Notes: generated by a model not told the origin, from the sequence alone. A stretch of 64,000 nucleotides of DNA from Yamagishiella unicocca (GCA_003116995.1 BDSL01000027.1:496001-560000), one strand, 5' to 3'. Shown: positions 12,473-26,200, counted from the stretch's first letter. A program made the numbers and translations.

Positions 12473-13971
12473 GAGGTGTGATAGTGGTGCGTGGACAGGA
12501 CTGCGCTTGGGTAAACATTTAGCCCATATCACTTCTACGCGAGGCGTAGACCAGTACCAATGTCGCCATGTGGAGTGTACTTTGAAGGATCTTGGTGATT
12601 TGCAGGCGCAGCCTACAGTGCTTGCGTGTTAACATGGGTCTGCAACGTCCGGGTGCGCGGCATGGAAGGGTACACGAGGAGGCCGCCTCAACATCAATTC
12701 TCCCGAGGTCAGCCGAGTATCGGCATCACTTTTGCCATGACGTTGTATGGTCAACGCGTTCCTGTCCTACAGTCATCACTGGACGATGTAGGCATATCTA
12801 GGTTTATTGCGATTCTGATGCAAGTTCCCGGGCAAGAGTGTCGGCCGATGCCGCAAGCGAGGGGGTGGGCATGAGTAGGACCGTCGTGGATGGGAAAGGT
12901 GGAGGCAGGCGCTGCCATGAAATCAGGGTGATGTATTGGGTCGGTTGAAGTGAAATGATTTCGGCCCTGTCGCAACGGCCCCAAGGGAACAGTAGGGACG
13001 CGAAGGTGTACATCAGCATGTAGGGTGCGTTGGCGTGTGGGCATCCGAAGGAAGAGTTGACAATCGAATGGGTTGAAGCAAGCATACCCGACGCTACCAC
13101 ATGACCAATAACATTGGCATAACCTGACAGCACATTTAAGTGATGTGGAAAGCCCACGTCTCTCAAACCACGTTTGCGTGAACTGGTATCAGCAGCATGT
13201 AGGATACGCTGTCGTGTTAAGTATGCTGGATTTGTTGTTGCTTTGGTATGCTTACAGACGCGTACAGACTCCTACGAGTGGCTTTGTCCGACTTGTCTGT
13301 ACGTCATCACGATAATGTGGGGGATGATTTTTGTATTTCCATAAGTAGTCAGGCAAGCAAGTAATACCCGTTGGGGGCGGGTTTGGGTGTTGCAACACCG
13401 GTTGAGATGACAGGGTCGCCTTGGCCGACTGGGGTGGGCGATGAGGGTCAGGCACGACCAGGGTCTCAGGAGCAATCACCTTGCTCCATGGTATAGTTCT
13501 GCATCTCGAACGGACTGCACGACTGATCCTCAGACTTGAATTGTCTTCCCATACTCAGCACATAAGACTCATACTTGTTGAGAAACAACAAATCATGGGC
13601 TGCGATAACAGCATGCATGGGGTAATTTAGCTGTCTGCAAACAAACAGGTACAGCAGCCGATTGTATCATAGCTACTTGCATGAATTCGGAGCGGGTGGG
13701 TGCGTGGCCAACGTCCTCGAAACAATGTATCATGACACTAGCCACAATGTAAAATTGCTAGCAGTGCAATCATTACGATATCTGCTACGGAGTGGACCAA
13801 CTGAGCCGAATCCTGGAAACAACGGATAGGCATAGGTAATGACTATTAGCAACCAACTTCCGGCCTTGTTCAATAATTGATCACGAACTTAAACAAGGCA
13901 AAGTTTGCTCCTCGATGAGACTGCGGTTATCCTGAAGGCAAAGGGCTCCGAACGCCCAGTTAATTCATTCG
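12473..13971. other. Intergenic: MinE 3' UTR and EXO70 promoter region
   Basis: A TGTAA at 13749-13753 is the only clear poly(A)-like signal, 1.28 kb after the MinE stop. No TATA box was recognised before the EXO70 ATG. No coding signal was seen on either strand. Confidence 0.4.
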
Positions 13972-16900
13972 ATGCACAGTCTCGCCGACCATGCCGAACA
14001 GCTCAGTACTGCCATACAGCTGCACGTTCGGCTAGCAGCTGAAGGCGAGACAGTACTGAGGGCGCTACAAGAGAAGCTGTCCGAGCTCAACCGCAAGCTC
14101 GCGCCCATCCATGACCGAGCCACAGCACTCACCTGGGCAGAGGAGAATATAACACAGGCGAAGGCTGAAACAAATGAATTACTGCAGCATATTGACGCAT
14201 CTCGTAAGGTCAGACGAAAGGAAGGGAAAACTGGGATTGTCAAAGCCCTCTCTCCAGCTCCAATACTTGCTGTTGAAAAGCATTCCTTCCTAAATGCCTG
14301 TGATATTTTTCGCGCGGTATAAAGCGCCCTTCCCGCCGACGCCTCTGTCAACTCACGGCTCACCCCTCCCAACGACGCAATTTGGGCCCGGTTGGCGATC
14401 GCTTATCCTTCACCACGCCTATCGAGCTGGGCCTCATCTCTCGTTATTCACCCTCTTGACGCCCACCTGACGAGTACCGCCTGGCGTCTGCAGGTCGAGA
14501 CCGTGCTGCGACTGGGCCCGGGGCGCAGCGAGGCGCAGCTGGAACCCTTCCTGGCTGCAGTGGGGCGGCTGGAGGAGGCGCTGATCTACCTTGAGGGCCA
14601 CATGGAGGGGGGCAACGTGGATGCCGTGGAGCAGGTACCGCCGCGGCAGTGCTTTTGGTGCACAGAACAGAGGGCGATGCGCGCGAGCGCGCATTGGTTC
14701 ATGTACGGCCAGTCAGAGCTCCATGGCAGGTGGTTGGTGTGTGGCTAGTAAGGGGGTTGCAGAGGTGGTCTGGATGCAGCTGAATGGGGCTGGTTTGCGG
14801 ATCTGCGTTGACGAACGTGCGGATTGTTCGGCGGCCGGGCCATGCGCTTGATGCCGGGGATGGGGCCTGTGGGCAGGCGTCAGGCAGGCTCCACGAGACG
14901 GCCTCGGAGGCTCCTAAACCAAGTGCGCGGCCCTCCTAGCCTCTGCACCAGTCGTGACGCCCGCCATTCCTTCCCCCCCTAAACCAAATGCGCGGCCCTC
15001 CTAGCCTCTGCACCAGTCGTGACGCCCGCCATTCCTTCCCCCCCTAAACCAAATGCGCGGCCCTCCTAGCCTCTGCACCAGTCGTGACGCCCGCCATTCC
15101 TTCCCCCCCTAAACCCTAAACCCCAAACTTGACCATACCCGACCCCCGCCACCGCCGGCCTACTGCCGCACTACTCACCTCACACATGCGCATGTACGGC
15201 ACAGGCGTACGAGAACGCCAAGGCGCTGTACGACCGGGCCATGCGCGACTGCGAGGGGGACTTCGCTGCGGTGCTCGCTCAGCACGGAGCTGCGCGGCTG
15301 CCGTCGTCCACCTGGCTCACGGAAAAGGCGTCAGCGGAGCACCTTCAGTGTGGGTGCATGTTGTCGTGAACGTGTCTGTGCATCGTAGGTAGGCACTTGT
15401 TTCGCGTGGTTCTGCTAGCTTCACGCTACAACAGTGTACCCTGGTTAAATCTGCGGCGGCCTTCGCAAAATAGCAAAGACGTGGGGGAGGCGCTGCGGGG
15501 CTGGGTCGTCGTTCAAGCGGCGGGGTGCTGCGCGACGTGATGCCAGCGACGACCGTACGACACGGCGATGAGGATAACAATTTCGACAGTCCTCCGTATC
15601 CTCACAGCCGCAAGAACCCCAGCGTGTCAGCACACTAGTACGTCTTCGTACTTCCGCCCTCCCGCCCTCACTCCCTTTCTCCCTGCCTTCCCCGTCCCTC
15701 GCTTTCTCCCTGCTGTGTGCGCCGCCCAGCCAGCCTGTCCCACCCAGAGCTGGAGCTGCTGCCGCCCGCCGCCATCGCCCGGGTGTCCCGCCTCGCGGAG
15801 GTGATGCTGCGGGCGCGGCACGTGGCGTGCCTGGACACGTACGCGCAGGTGCGCTCGGAGCTGCAGGGTTTGGAACACTGAACCTGAACGTGAACGTGAG
15901 CCTGAAGCTGAGTCTGAACCTGAACCTGGGCGGGAGCCTGAACGTGAGCCTGTACCTGAGCCTAAGCCTGAGCCGCGTAGGCCAACGGAAGGGGAAGGGG
16001 AAGCCGCGAATAAGCTACCCGGCGGAAGAGGAGGGCCTAGCCGCCATAACCACACCCCACACGCGCCCGCCAGCCTCGCCCCGACGACGTCCCAAGTCGG
16101 TGCCCGCCATTCCCTCGTCCCCCCCCAAATGTTCACGTGGGCTTTTATTCCAGCACACGCTTGGATATAAGCCCTTCGTGTGTCGTACCGCTTCCATCTT
16201 CCGCCCCACGCGGCCCTGGCGCTATCCCGCTACCATGCCCCGCTATACCAACCAACCCCCAATCCCCCCCAACCCTATGCGGATATCCTTTGATACCCCG
16301 AACCCTATGTTGGCTCATATCCCCTGATGTGCCCACAGGCTCGCAGTCGCGCCCTCGACATGCTCCTGGCGCTTGTGGGCCTGGACCCCTCCTCGCTGCC
16401 TGCCGGCCTGGCGCTGCAGAGCGCCGACCAGCTGCAGAGGCTGGTGGCCGGCTGGGCGGTGCAGCTGAGGGTGCTGCTGCTGGGCGCGGCGGCGGAGCTG
16501 GCGCTGGCGCAGGATGTGGGTGAGGGGCAGGCCACGTCTTTGGGGGCGGAGGGGTGTGGGTGCGAGGAAAGCCCGTGTGCGAAGAGAAACTCGTGTGCGA
16601 AAGAAAGAAACTGTTGGGGGGGCGAGTCCCGGCCGCCGCTTCGCAAGCTGCCGTGTTGCAGCTTGGTTAGGGTTGTCCGTGGGATTGTCCGCCGCCCCTA
16701 AGGCGGCTTCGGAGCTGGCATCGGCGCAGGGTGTGGGTGAGGGTCCTGCCACTACCTCGTGTTGGTAGGAAGGGGGTTTGGTAAGAGAATCCGCGAATCT
16801 ACGGCCGACAAACCGAGGGCGGTGAAGGTGATGGTCCAGTGGAGCGGCGCGGCAAGGAGAACGGGGGTGGTCCCGACCGCAGCCGCATGTGTCACATCCA

Positions 16901-19900
16901 CAACGTGCCTCTTATTTTGCCGTCCCAACGACACCCACCCACCCAGCTTCCCACCGCCTGAACGGGGAGGTCCCTGCGCAACCCCCACCCTCCTTCCCAT
17001 GCAGGTTTGGCAGTCCCCGTACGACGAGGTTACGTTCTCCGAAACCATCAGCCGCTCGCTGCGTCTGGTACTGCAGGTAGGGACCTTCGGAAATCGCGCT
17101 GTGACCACGTGGGCTTTGGCTCGCTCGCTGCATGTCGGTTTGACGGCCCATCCTGGATTCGGGCTGTACGGCAGGTGGCGGGCGGCGGCGATGTGCAGGC
17201 GACCAATCCCTAGCGCCTGCTCTGCCACTCCCTTTGCCGCCGGCCTGTTTCGCTGGCTTTCTTGCCACGTCACGTCAGCAACGGCCCTGACCCGGCTTTG
17301 GACCCGCCAGGTCGGCAAGACGGTGTGCGAGGGCCGCGGCGCCAGTCGGTCTCCGGATCGGGTATTCGTGTTGCTGCAGATGCACCAGTCGCTGATGGTG
17401 GGCCGGGGTTGGGTTGGGGTTGGGTGGGGTTGGGGTCCGACGAGGTGGGTTGCAAAAGGAGATCGTGGGTCGGCACTTGAAAGTGAAGCCTTTTAGGAAA
17501 TGTGTTGGTGCACACGCGAGGTGCGGGGGTTGGGGTCCGATGAGTTGTGTGCATATGGAAGGGGGAGGGGTTTGGGGTCCGATGAGGTGGGGGGTTTGGG
17601 TTGGGTTGGGAGAGGGTTGGGATTCCGAGTGGGGCAGAAGGTGGGGCATGTCAGTTGCTGCCCTCGAGAGCCTTACCAGCAGGGGGACTCAGGCCGCAGC
17701 CTTCCGCCTTCGCCACATGCAGTCTTCGTGCCAACCGATGACTAACCCCGTGATCCCTGCGCCCTCCCTGCTGCGGCCGGATCCGGCTCTTGACCAGGTT
17801 TTACTGCCGTACCTGGACGATCTGCTGTCTGCCCGGGAGCGCTGCACGGGGCTGCTGAACGAGGCTCACCTGCTGGGGGTCATGATTGGGAGGTCGGCGA
17901 GGCAGGTGCGGGGGCGAGGCAGGTGCGGGGGCGAGGCAGGTGCGGGGGCGAGGCAAGTGAGGGGGCGAAGTGAGGGGGCGAGGCAAGTGATGGGGCGAGG
18001 GACAAACGCAGCAGACCGGATGGCTCTGCAACCAAGAAGCAAATGTCCCTCCACCAGGATTCCGTGTGTTTCAGGATGCACGGTTGCGGTGCCTTGATAC
18101 CCGTACACTCGTACACCCGTACAACTGCGCGGAAGTTATTTTATTATTTCGGACTCCCACGTCATGGCCGGGGCAGCTCTGTGATCCATACCTTGGGCGC
18201 CCTGCCAGCTTCACACTACTGACGACGGATAACAATCCCACCACCACCACCACCACCACCACCGCCACCACCGCCACCACCACCACCACCGCCACCACCG
18301 CCACCACCACCGCCGCCGCCGCCGCCACCTCCACCACCACCACCACCACCACCACCGCCGCCGCCGCCACCACCACCAGCGCCGCCACCACCACCACCAC
18401 CACCACCGCCGCCGCCACCGCTCCCGCCTCGCTCGCAGATCTTCTCCGACTTCGAGGAGGGTGTAAGCACCCGCGGCGGCCAGGCCGGCGGCGGCGGCGG
18501 CGACGCAGTGTCCAAGCTGACCATGCTGGACGGGACGGTACACCCCATCTGCGCCACGACGCTTAGCTTCCTGAAGGTGCGTCCTCGGGCGTCTAGCCGA
18601 GTGCCCCCTAGCAAGTACATCACGGAGTAACGGGGTAATTTATTTGCTTGGAGTTGAGGGTCTAGCTCCCAGCCTTGTCGCTCGTCAGGACCGCGTGTTG
18701 CATACCCACCCTACCCACCCCGCCTTCTCCCTACCCACCCTACCCACCCTGCCTTCTCCCTACACACCCTACCCACCCCGCCTTCTCCCTACCCACCCTA
18801 CCCACCCCGCCTTCTCCCTACACACCCTACCGCGCCCGACCGCTCCGCGCTCCTTCCGCCCGCAGCGCCTGTTCACCTTCCAGAACGCCCTGACGCTGCT
18901 GTTCGCCCCTGGAGCCGGGAGCGTCTCATCGGGAGGCCCCAGTACGGCAGAGGCCGCGGCCGCGGCCGCCAGCTCGTCCATCATGAGGATCCTGATGAGG
19001 CTGATAGAGGTGCGTGTGTGTGTATGGGGGTGTGTGCAAGGTGGGGGGAATTGCGCGAGTCTGGTGGTGGTTGACCAGTTGGTTGGTGGTTGGTATCAGG
19101 CGGGTACTTGGAGGCGGGGAGGGGGAGGCAGAACACAAGCCGCTTGCCAGATATCGGTAGGCGTGTAGGTGCTCGACCGTGCCGTAGAGGATGGGACGGT
19201 GCTTTGGAGGCGGCCTGTGTTCAGAGTACCGCGTGCGCTGGGGGTCCGACATGGAGGGCAATGCGGCACACTGTGGGCGTCCGGCGCGGAGGGGAGAGTC
19301 CCATTGCACGACAGCAAGGCGACAACCCTCCCGCCCCCCTGGGCGCTCCCCCCCCCCGCATGTGCACTCGGGTTTTCCTTCCAACCCCCCTTCCCCTGCG
19401 CGTGCAGGCGCTGGAGGCAAAGGCCCGATCATACAAGGCGGCGGCGCTGGGCGACCTGTTCCTGATGAACAACGTGCACTACATGGTATGGACCGTCGAG
19501 CAGGCTGCAGCGGGTGAGTGGGCGTGGGCACGTATGTTTGCTCGACGACGTCGGGGGAAGCGCGTGGGTGGGCGGGCTTGGGCACGTGTATTTGATCGAC
19601 GACGGATGGAAAGGAACTGATAACGCCTAGTTGGGGGCTGTGGGCGGGTGGGTGGGGGCGGCGTGGAGGCAACGTGGGTTGGTTCCGGAGCGCCTCTTGG
19701 TCCGAGGAGGCCACTGCTCGCTCCGGCAGCCATGAGGCCATGCAGTGCTGCCTGCCGAGCCCCAAGCCATACCCTAGATCAAGTTTAGATACGGCAACGG
19801 TATCCAACCGCCACGACGCTTGACTTGACCTGTCTGTTGCTCCGGTCCTGAACTCCTGATCCTCACCTCCCCCGCACACCCTCCCGCCCATCCGCCCCGG

Positions 19901-21660
19901 CCCTCCGCAGCGGACAAGCAACAACGCATCAAGGCGGAGGCGTCGGCGGCAGCTGCCCTCTCTGTGGAACAAGACAGCGAGCCGCCGAAGCGGCGGGGGG
20001 GTGCGAAGCGGCAGCAGCCTGGCGCAGAAGAAGGCGCGGCCGACGCCGCCGCCTTGCCCTCCCCCAGCGGCGGCCTGGGGGTTCTGGGAAGCGCCTGGGT
20101 GGAGCGACACAAGGACATCGTGGAGCACTACGGCGCGGCCTACCACGAGAAGACGTGGCAGCCGCTGATCGCGGTACTGGAGGCGGTGGTTTCGGAGGTG
20201 GGTAATGGAGGGCGGATGAGGCGGGGAGGAGACAGCCACAGCCACGAGCTACACGGAGGGGACGTTACGGTTGTATGGGTTGTGCTGGATGACGGGTTGC
20301 AAGTGGCGGTGATGGCGGGTTGGTTCGGGTAGGGGATGTGGTGCCGCCACCGCCACAACCGCCACCACATCCATAACCGCCACCACCACAACTACCACAA
20401 CCGCCAGTGCCACCAACACCACCACAACCACTACAACCACCATAACCACCACCACAACCGCAACCGACACCACCACCAACATCATTGGCTCCCTGCGGCG
20501 GGCCGCATGCAGGAGGAAGCGGAGCCATCCGACCCCGGCCGCTTCAAGGCGTGGCTCAAGTCCAAATTCACAAAGATCAACGGCCACCTGGACAGCATCC
20601 TCAAGCAGCAGGTACCTGACGTGGGGCCGAGCCGAGAGGAGGGATGGGATGAGGCGGGAGGGGGCGCAGCCTGGGACCTTCCGTAGGAGCACGAGTACAA
20701 ATGCATGTATGCATTCGTGGCTGCTTGCCAGCGCCGTGCGACCCGGCCGAGCTGGTGACACGCGTCGCGCTGTGCTGCCAGCGTGCGGCTCCGAAACCCC
20801 GGCCGAGCTGGTGACACGCGTCGCAACGCTCGCTGCGCTGCCAGCGTGCGGCTCCGAAACCCCGGCTGAGAACCAACCTACTCGTGGGCGGCCCCCGGTC
20901 CAGGCCGCGTGGACCATCCCGGACGCGAAGCTCAAGACCGCGGTGCGCAACGTGATAAAGCAGGTCAGTGGCAGTTGGCGGTTGCGACGGTTGTGGGCAG
21001 GACCGTAGTGGGTTGAAAGCGTGCCAACCGCTCATACAGCGCCCGGGCCCCGATGCGTCCATGCAGCCTGTTATGTCCTCGGTGTCTGCCCATATGCCAC
21101 TCCCTCCTGTCCTGCCATGAATGACGGGGATTGTGCAGGATCTGTTGCCGCTGTACGGAGAATTCTGGCACCGGTACACAGCCGTGGACTTTACCACCCA
21201 CCCAGACAAGTACCAACGGTGAGCGGGTGGGCGGGAAGGTTGTTGTGTGGGTAAGTGGGTGGGCGGGTGGGTCGCCCGTCTGAACACAGCTGCCCGCAAA
21301 CACCGTGCCCGAGGACTCCACGCGCGCTGTATCCCGCCTATGCGTCTGCCATCCGGCAAACGGGCTATTCATGCACCCGTTACGCAACGAAACGCCGTAC
21401 AATGGTACTGCAGGTTCCCCCCGGAACAGCTCGAGTACGTGATTGACCACACGCTCTTTGAGGGCAGGGCGGCGCCGCCGCGGGGGGGCGCGGCAGGGGC
21501 CGGCGGCGGTGGGCCTCTGGGTAGCTTGTCTACTGTGTCCCGCTCATCGAACGCAGCGCCACCGTCGGCCCGCAGTGGAGCGGGTGGCGGGCCGAGCCTG
21601 CAGGTGTCGCTTCCCGCAGGGGGCAGGGCTGGCAGCAGCGTGGCAGCTAGCCGCCGGTGA
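13972..21660 (+). CDS. EXO70: Exocyst complex subunit EXO70
   Basis: EXO70 binds PI(4,5)P2 and tethers secretory vesicles to the plasma membrane with the other exocyst subunits. Secure exons: 13972-14208, 14494-14634, 15205-about 15349, about 15748-15848, 16339-16515, 17005-17076, 17311-17397, about 17667-17878, 18439-18576, 18866-19009, 19408-19513, 19911-20197, 20513-20611, 20904-20963, 21139-21218, 21414-21660. Family landmarks: N-terminal WAEENI...ETNELLQHIDASRK coiled-coil; DGTVHPICATTLSFL (about 18530); LGDLFLMNNVHYMVW (about 19450); a WVERHKDIVEHYG helix (about 20097); WTIPDAKLKTAVR (about 20910); and the C-terminal FPPEQLEYVIDHTLFEG (about 21415). Phases agree across all exons from 18439 to the stop. 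Uncertain parts are 15350-15747, where the next exon is not resolved, and the exon beginning near 17667, which needs either a weak donor or a missing base. Introns carry (CCA)n and 64-bp tandem repeats. TGTAA lies 129 bp past the stop. Confidence 0.93.
14915..15110 (+). repeat. 64-bp tandem repeat, three copies, in an EXO70 intron
   Basis: Three near-identical 64-bp units (each with TAAACCAA(A/G)TGCGCGGCCC and ending CCATTCCTTCCCCCC). The array runs into a telomere-like CCCTAAACCCTAAACCCC stretch at 15107-15124. Confidence 0.9.
15883..15978 (+). repeat. Degenerate hexamer array (CCTGAA/CGTGAG type)
   Basis: About 16 tandem degenerate 6-mers of pattern nnTGAn in the intron after the EXO70 exon ending at 15848. 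On the plus strand they read as alternating CCTGAA, CGTGAG and similar units. Confidence 0.8.
16562..16612 (+). repeat. Interspersed GGAAARCCCGTGTRCGAA element, EXO70 intron copy
   Basis: Two head-to-tail versions of the motif occur here. It matches 24773-24805 (same strand) and 31927-31958 (opposite strand). All three are non-coding positions. Confidence 0.55.
17883..18000 (+). repeat. GCGAGGCAGGTGCGGGG-type tandem repeat
   Basis: Roughly six degenerate 13-18 bp units rich in GGCGAGGCA and GTGAGGGG, directly after the EXO70 donor at 17879. Confidence 0.8.
18238..18424 (+). repeat. (CCA/CCG)n trinucleotide tract
   Basis: About 187 bp of CAC/CCG triplets ending just before the acceptor at 18438, so it forms the polypyrimidine-rich end of the intron. 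It produces long artificial open frames of Thr, Gly or Val on both strands. Confidence 0.95.
18703..18832 (+). repeat. TACCCACCCCGCCTTCTCCC minisatellite
   Basis: About five 26-bp pyrimidine-rich units in the EXO70 intron 18577-18865, close to its acceptor. Confidence 0.85.
20340..20488 (+). repeat. Imperfect (CCA)n tract in an EXO70 intron
   Basis: CCACCA/CCGCCA/CAACCA triplets just upstream of the acceptor at 20512; the second CCA-rich intron end in this gene. Confidence 0.9.
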
Positions 21661-23209
21661 GCACTGCAGGCAGAGCACTGCGAACCCCACATGTGCTTCG
21701 TTGTGGCCGAGTAGCCGGTTTAATGGCGTGCCAGTAAGGCTGATTTTAGCCCAAGGCACCTGAAAACTGGCAACAGCAAACAATTCTTTGTAAGGCTAGA
21801 ACTCGAATACCATTGATGCTGGTCGCGTGTGCGTTAAAACTGCCGGATTGAGGGGGCCCCTCGTGCGTGAGTCGTAAGTTGCAGAAAAAGATTGTCCAAC
21901 GAAACGTGGGATTGGTTTCCTTTTGAAACGTAGGTCGCTCGCGCTGGCTCGCCAATGGATTGGTTGGCAGCTTGCGTTCAGCAGTCATGATCTATGTGGA
22001 GTTACGCCCCATACATCCCTTGTGAAACAACGCTCGGTTCAGCCAGGTTCAGCTCGGTTGCGAACTGTCACACCTGTATCGGCGGTTTCCGCGACTTTGC
22101 GCCGTCATGTGTGAGATATCCCCGTTGTCTAGTGAGCCAGGCCCTCTCTGACTATAGAAGGTCCCAAATGCCGTATGTCTCCCCGTTCTCAGTGCATCAA
22201 AGTGGAAACCACATCGTCTGGGTGGCTTGTGACGATTCGCTCTATCCCGTGCGAAGGTTACACGTCCATCGTCACTTCTCACTTGATCAGAGCCTGATAC
22301 GAAACTTGAAATTAATCAAGAAGCATATATATGGACAACTTATGGATGCAGCCCATCTCAGGTCATGCATGAGCCCATCCTTCCCATGGTTTTATGAAAT
22401 TGAAAACACGTCCTGCTTGTGGCGCAATCATCCTTCATTTATATACTCTGCCACATCTAAAGCTCGTTAAGTAACATGCATTGTGGCGATGTCCCAACGT
22501 TTTCGAAGGATTTGTAAAGGTGCCAGTCAACGGCCCGGCCGTTAATTTTTGTTGCTGACTACCAAAATTCCAGCCGAAACCGCCCGTAAAACTAGGATGG
22601 ATCTAGATTATATGTGCCATTTCATGCGGTTCACGGGCAGCATGGGCCATTCCTGCGGTTGGGCCCTATTCGCTACTGGGCGCCCGCCCCTCACTTGGCC
22701 TGTGATCAGACGCTTAATGCCCTTATCCGAGCAAATATGGCAGGCATATAGGACTAGGCACTGGACACCGCAATACTGGGACAACATCATCCAAACAATT
22801 CTGGGTGGCTGCTCGGCCTTCAACAATCGGCCAGCAGGTTGCTCCCAGCTTAGGCGGAACTTCGCAACTCGGAGACAGGGCACAACTCATGACCTGAAAC
22901 TCCTAGCGCGTGTCCACGGTATCAACGGACGTCAGAGCAGACGGCGCCCCTCGCTCGCGGCATCGAGTAACGTCCCTGTGCCATTGGGACGCACGAGGGG
23001 CCCGCAGTTCTCCGATAAGCAGTGCCAGCCGATCTTCAACTGGCACACTCAGGACGTATACCAGCTGCCTAAAGCCTAGCCTTCACGACTCCTGACGTGA
23101 CCGACCCACACAGCTGCGGGTCTACCATCCTACGGATCCTCCAACTCCCGCGTCAGCGCAAGCTGAACAGCGTTCATCGACATCCGATTACAAGCTGCTA
23201 TCCGAAACT
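21661..23209. other. Intergenic: EXO70 3' UTR and M11 protease promoter region
   Basis: Contains the EXO70 TGTAA signal. Two moderate open frames (21994-22470 and 22549-23079, +) show no recognisable domain, signal or splice structure; I regard them as chance or as remnants of an unidentified repeat. No TATA box was recognised before 23210. Confidence 0.4.
21789..21793 (+). terminator. EXO70: TGTAA polyadenylation signal, EXO70
   Basis: TGTAA 129 bp after the EXO70 stop codon at 21660; spacing typical for volvocine 3' UTRs. Confidence 0.65.
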
Positions 23210-26200
23210 ATGACGTTCATATGGGAGCAACGACGGCTTTGCCGTCGCGGCGCGGTGCTCATGTTCCTCGCATGCTGCTGTGCGACCGCGCAGCCTATCA
23301 TAGACGAACTCTACACAGCAACCGGTAAGCAGCGACCGGGTTCATCAATGTGGGAGTCGATTTCGCATGATGGATGCATCGTACCAACGCACCCCCAGAC
23401 TGCCCCCCAAGGGTTGGCAACAAAAATACCTTGCACCTGACAGCATGACGCCACGACCTACTGTTGCTACTGATGCAAGTGCTGCTAGACGAAAAATCAA
23501 TATCAAAGGAACCGACATCTTGGGTAGAAGAAGGAATGATGAGGGCGCGATGCGCGATTGTGTGTGGATGCGCCATTAATCTGTATCAGTGGGCCCCAGA
23601 CCATAAGATAAAGCCGTCGGGCGCAAACAATGTGTACTAGCCCATGTGGATGACGCCCCAAGCTCTGTTCTTGGTCGTCCACCCAAGTTCCCTGGGGTAC
23701 GACGTCAAGCGTTTCACCAAAACTAAATCTCCCCTCATCTCCTTTGTCAATTCACCATTTTTCCTCTGCCCCTCCCCCGGCCCCTGCAGGACTCCTGACC
23801 GTGGTTGATACGACTTTTCCCAACGGCGGCCACCGTTCTGACCACATGCTAACAGCCGACGGCGGTGGCCTCTACACGCTCATGTCCACATCCAGCAGCG
23901 CCATGTTCAGCTCGTTGGTGTCCGGAGGTGTGGTTCAAGTGACGTCAGACACGGTGAGTAGTAGTTACTGTTGCAACGGCTTCCAGACCAGAAGGTTGAA
24001 CCATCGGGCACATCGGGCTGTGCGTGTGGTTCGAGCGACGGTCCACGTTTGCATAGCCTTCTAGTGACGCAATTATCGGTTGCGATGGTTGAAAAGGGAT
24101 TCAGTTGGAGGAAATTGCGGGGCGGTCGGTCGGCGCCTGTGAGGCCAGGCCCTGGGATCATGGCTGTCGGACCCAATGAATGTCGCCTGATTAGTCCTAA
24201 ACGTTTCTCGAAACGTCCAGGCCACACTAAAGCATAACGCTCCGGCTTCCCTTCGTTCGAAGCCGCTGAGGAAACGCTGTTTCGCCCAGGGCTGGCTGTT
24301 GGAGTTAGTTAGTTAGTTACTTAGTTGGACCGATGGGCCCACAACGCCGGCTGCGGCGACCCATGCAGTGAGGCCCGTGGGAGGTGGTTGAGAGGACACC
24401 GTAGGTCAACATTTGGGAGATAAGTAAGCCGACTAGGAAAAGTGGGAGGTGGTGGTGCAGCCCAGCATGCGCTGAGCAGGCAGCAGCTTCGGAGCACGGC
24501 CGGGGGCCGACGGGGACGGAGTCGTGCCTTGACTCGTTCGGCGGCGCGGAGCTCGTGCCAGGACCGGCAGCAGCATTACCGGCAGCAGCATTACCGGCAG
24601 CAGCAGTAGCGACCGCGATCGAATGCCTGGACTCGCTGCCAACGCATCTGCATAAGACGCACTATACCCCAGCACATGCGGAGCTCTAACACGGGCACTG
24701 CGGCCCGTGGTTGCTCAAAACGGCTCCTGGAGCGCACGGTTCTGGTCCTGTTGGCAGGATCGGGGCGGGGTTGCAAGGAAAACCCGTGTACGAAGGAAAA
24801 CCGTACGGGGCGGGTTGGATACAGAGAGAAACCGGTGAACTGCTGGGGCGGGGGTTGCTGGGCAAGGTGCAACCACCTCAACGCACGCCGGCGGCAAGCT
24901 CCCGGAACCACCGTTGCGTAGTGTGCTTGGTGCCGTCGTGGCTTTTCCGGATCGGTTCTGGGTTTTCCGCAAAAACGCACGACGAAACGCTTCCGCGGCG
25001 CGGCGCGGAGATTCCGCCGCGCGGTCCCTGTTTTCCGCCGGTGTTCTGTTGCAATCGTTACCGTAGCTGGACACTGTGAGACAACGGTTGGAAGTAGTAA
25101 CTGTCACAGTGGGCCCCGTTTTGTACTGGTGCGGTCGACCTTGCAATCCTGCGATAACATTCCTGGGGGTGGCATACACCAGGAGATGGGACTACTCTGT
25201 GGTCCGTTGGCTACAATGGACTTCCCTGCGCACATTACCGTTGTAACCTACACGGTATCTTAAGTGAATCGACCGTGCTCTTTCGTGGTGTGAGCGCCTG
25301 CCGTCTTGGCCTTGGTCCCGTCAACGCCGTTGCCGCTGCCCTTCCCTCCCTCCCCCGGATTCCCCCGTGTCATAACAGGCGCCCCAGATCGGTGTCCCAT
25401 GGGACGTTTCCAGCCTCGAAATCCTATCCGCACCACCACCTCCCATGTTCCCGGCTGCGCCGCATGCCCCACCCCCTCCTCCTCGCCCTCCATCTACTCC
25501 ACCTACTCCATCAACCGACGGAGACGAAACAGAGGCGGTTGACACGCGAGCCGTCACCTGGATCTCCAATTGGAACCCGGGTGTTATCTTGGATCAGGGG
25601 ATCCCGGATCCGCCGCGCGTTGTGCGAGATCTGCCCACGCTCTTTATCCTGCTGGACCTGTGCGGCAAGGGCGGCGGCACCGCCACCACGGAATCGGTGA
25701 GTCGCCGTTTTATCGTTGCGGTCAGTTAGGTGTGACGCTAGCGTAGTTGGGGCGACGACTACTTACAAACGAACTGCAACACATATGTTTACTTACACGA
25801 GGTAGCATCGGAGCCTAGCGGGGATGAATCCTAAACCCAATCTACTGGCGTTACCTAATACCGCAACCTGTAAGGGGGAAGCCGTCTTTAACGCATACCC
25901 TCCCCGTCGACCCCACCACCCTCGCAGTCCCTGGCCGATATGCTCTTCAAGGGCCTTACGCCGATGTCAGACTACATCGCCACGTGCTCGTACGGCAAGG
26001 CCCAGTTTGACCAGTCTAACACTCGCATCCTGACGGTCAAGCTTCCGTGCAATGGCACCGGCCATGCCACCAAGATGAAGTGGGACAGCAGCAGCTGCAG
26101 CCGTGACAATTTGTTTAACTGGATGTACGAAGTCGAGTGGTACATTGACAATGTGCTCAAGCCGAGAGATTGGAATCACAGGTGAGAGGGTTTCTTGGTG

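Noticed and set aside
18926..20245. 439-codon minus-strand open frame
   Set aside because: It is antisense to well-supported EXO70 exons and includes introns; composition reflects high GC, with no domain.
21994..23079. Two consecutive plus-strand frames before the M11 gene
   Set aside because: No recognisable motif, start context or intron structure; could be remnants of a repeat.
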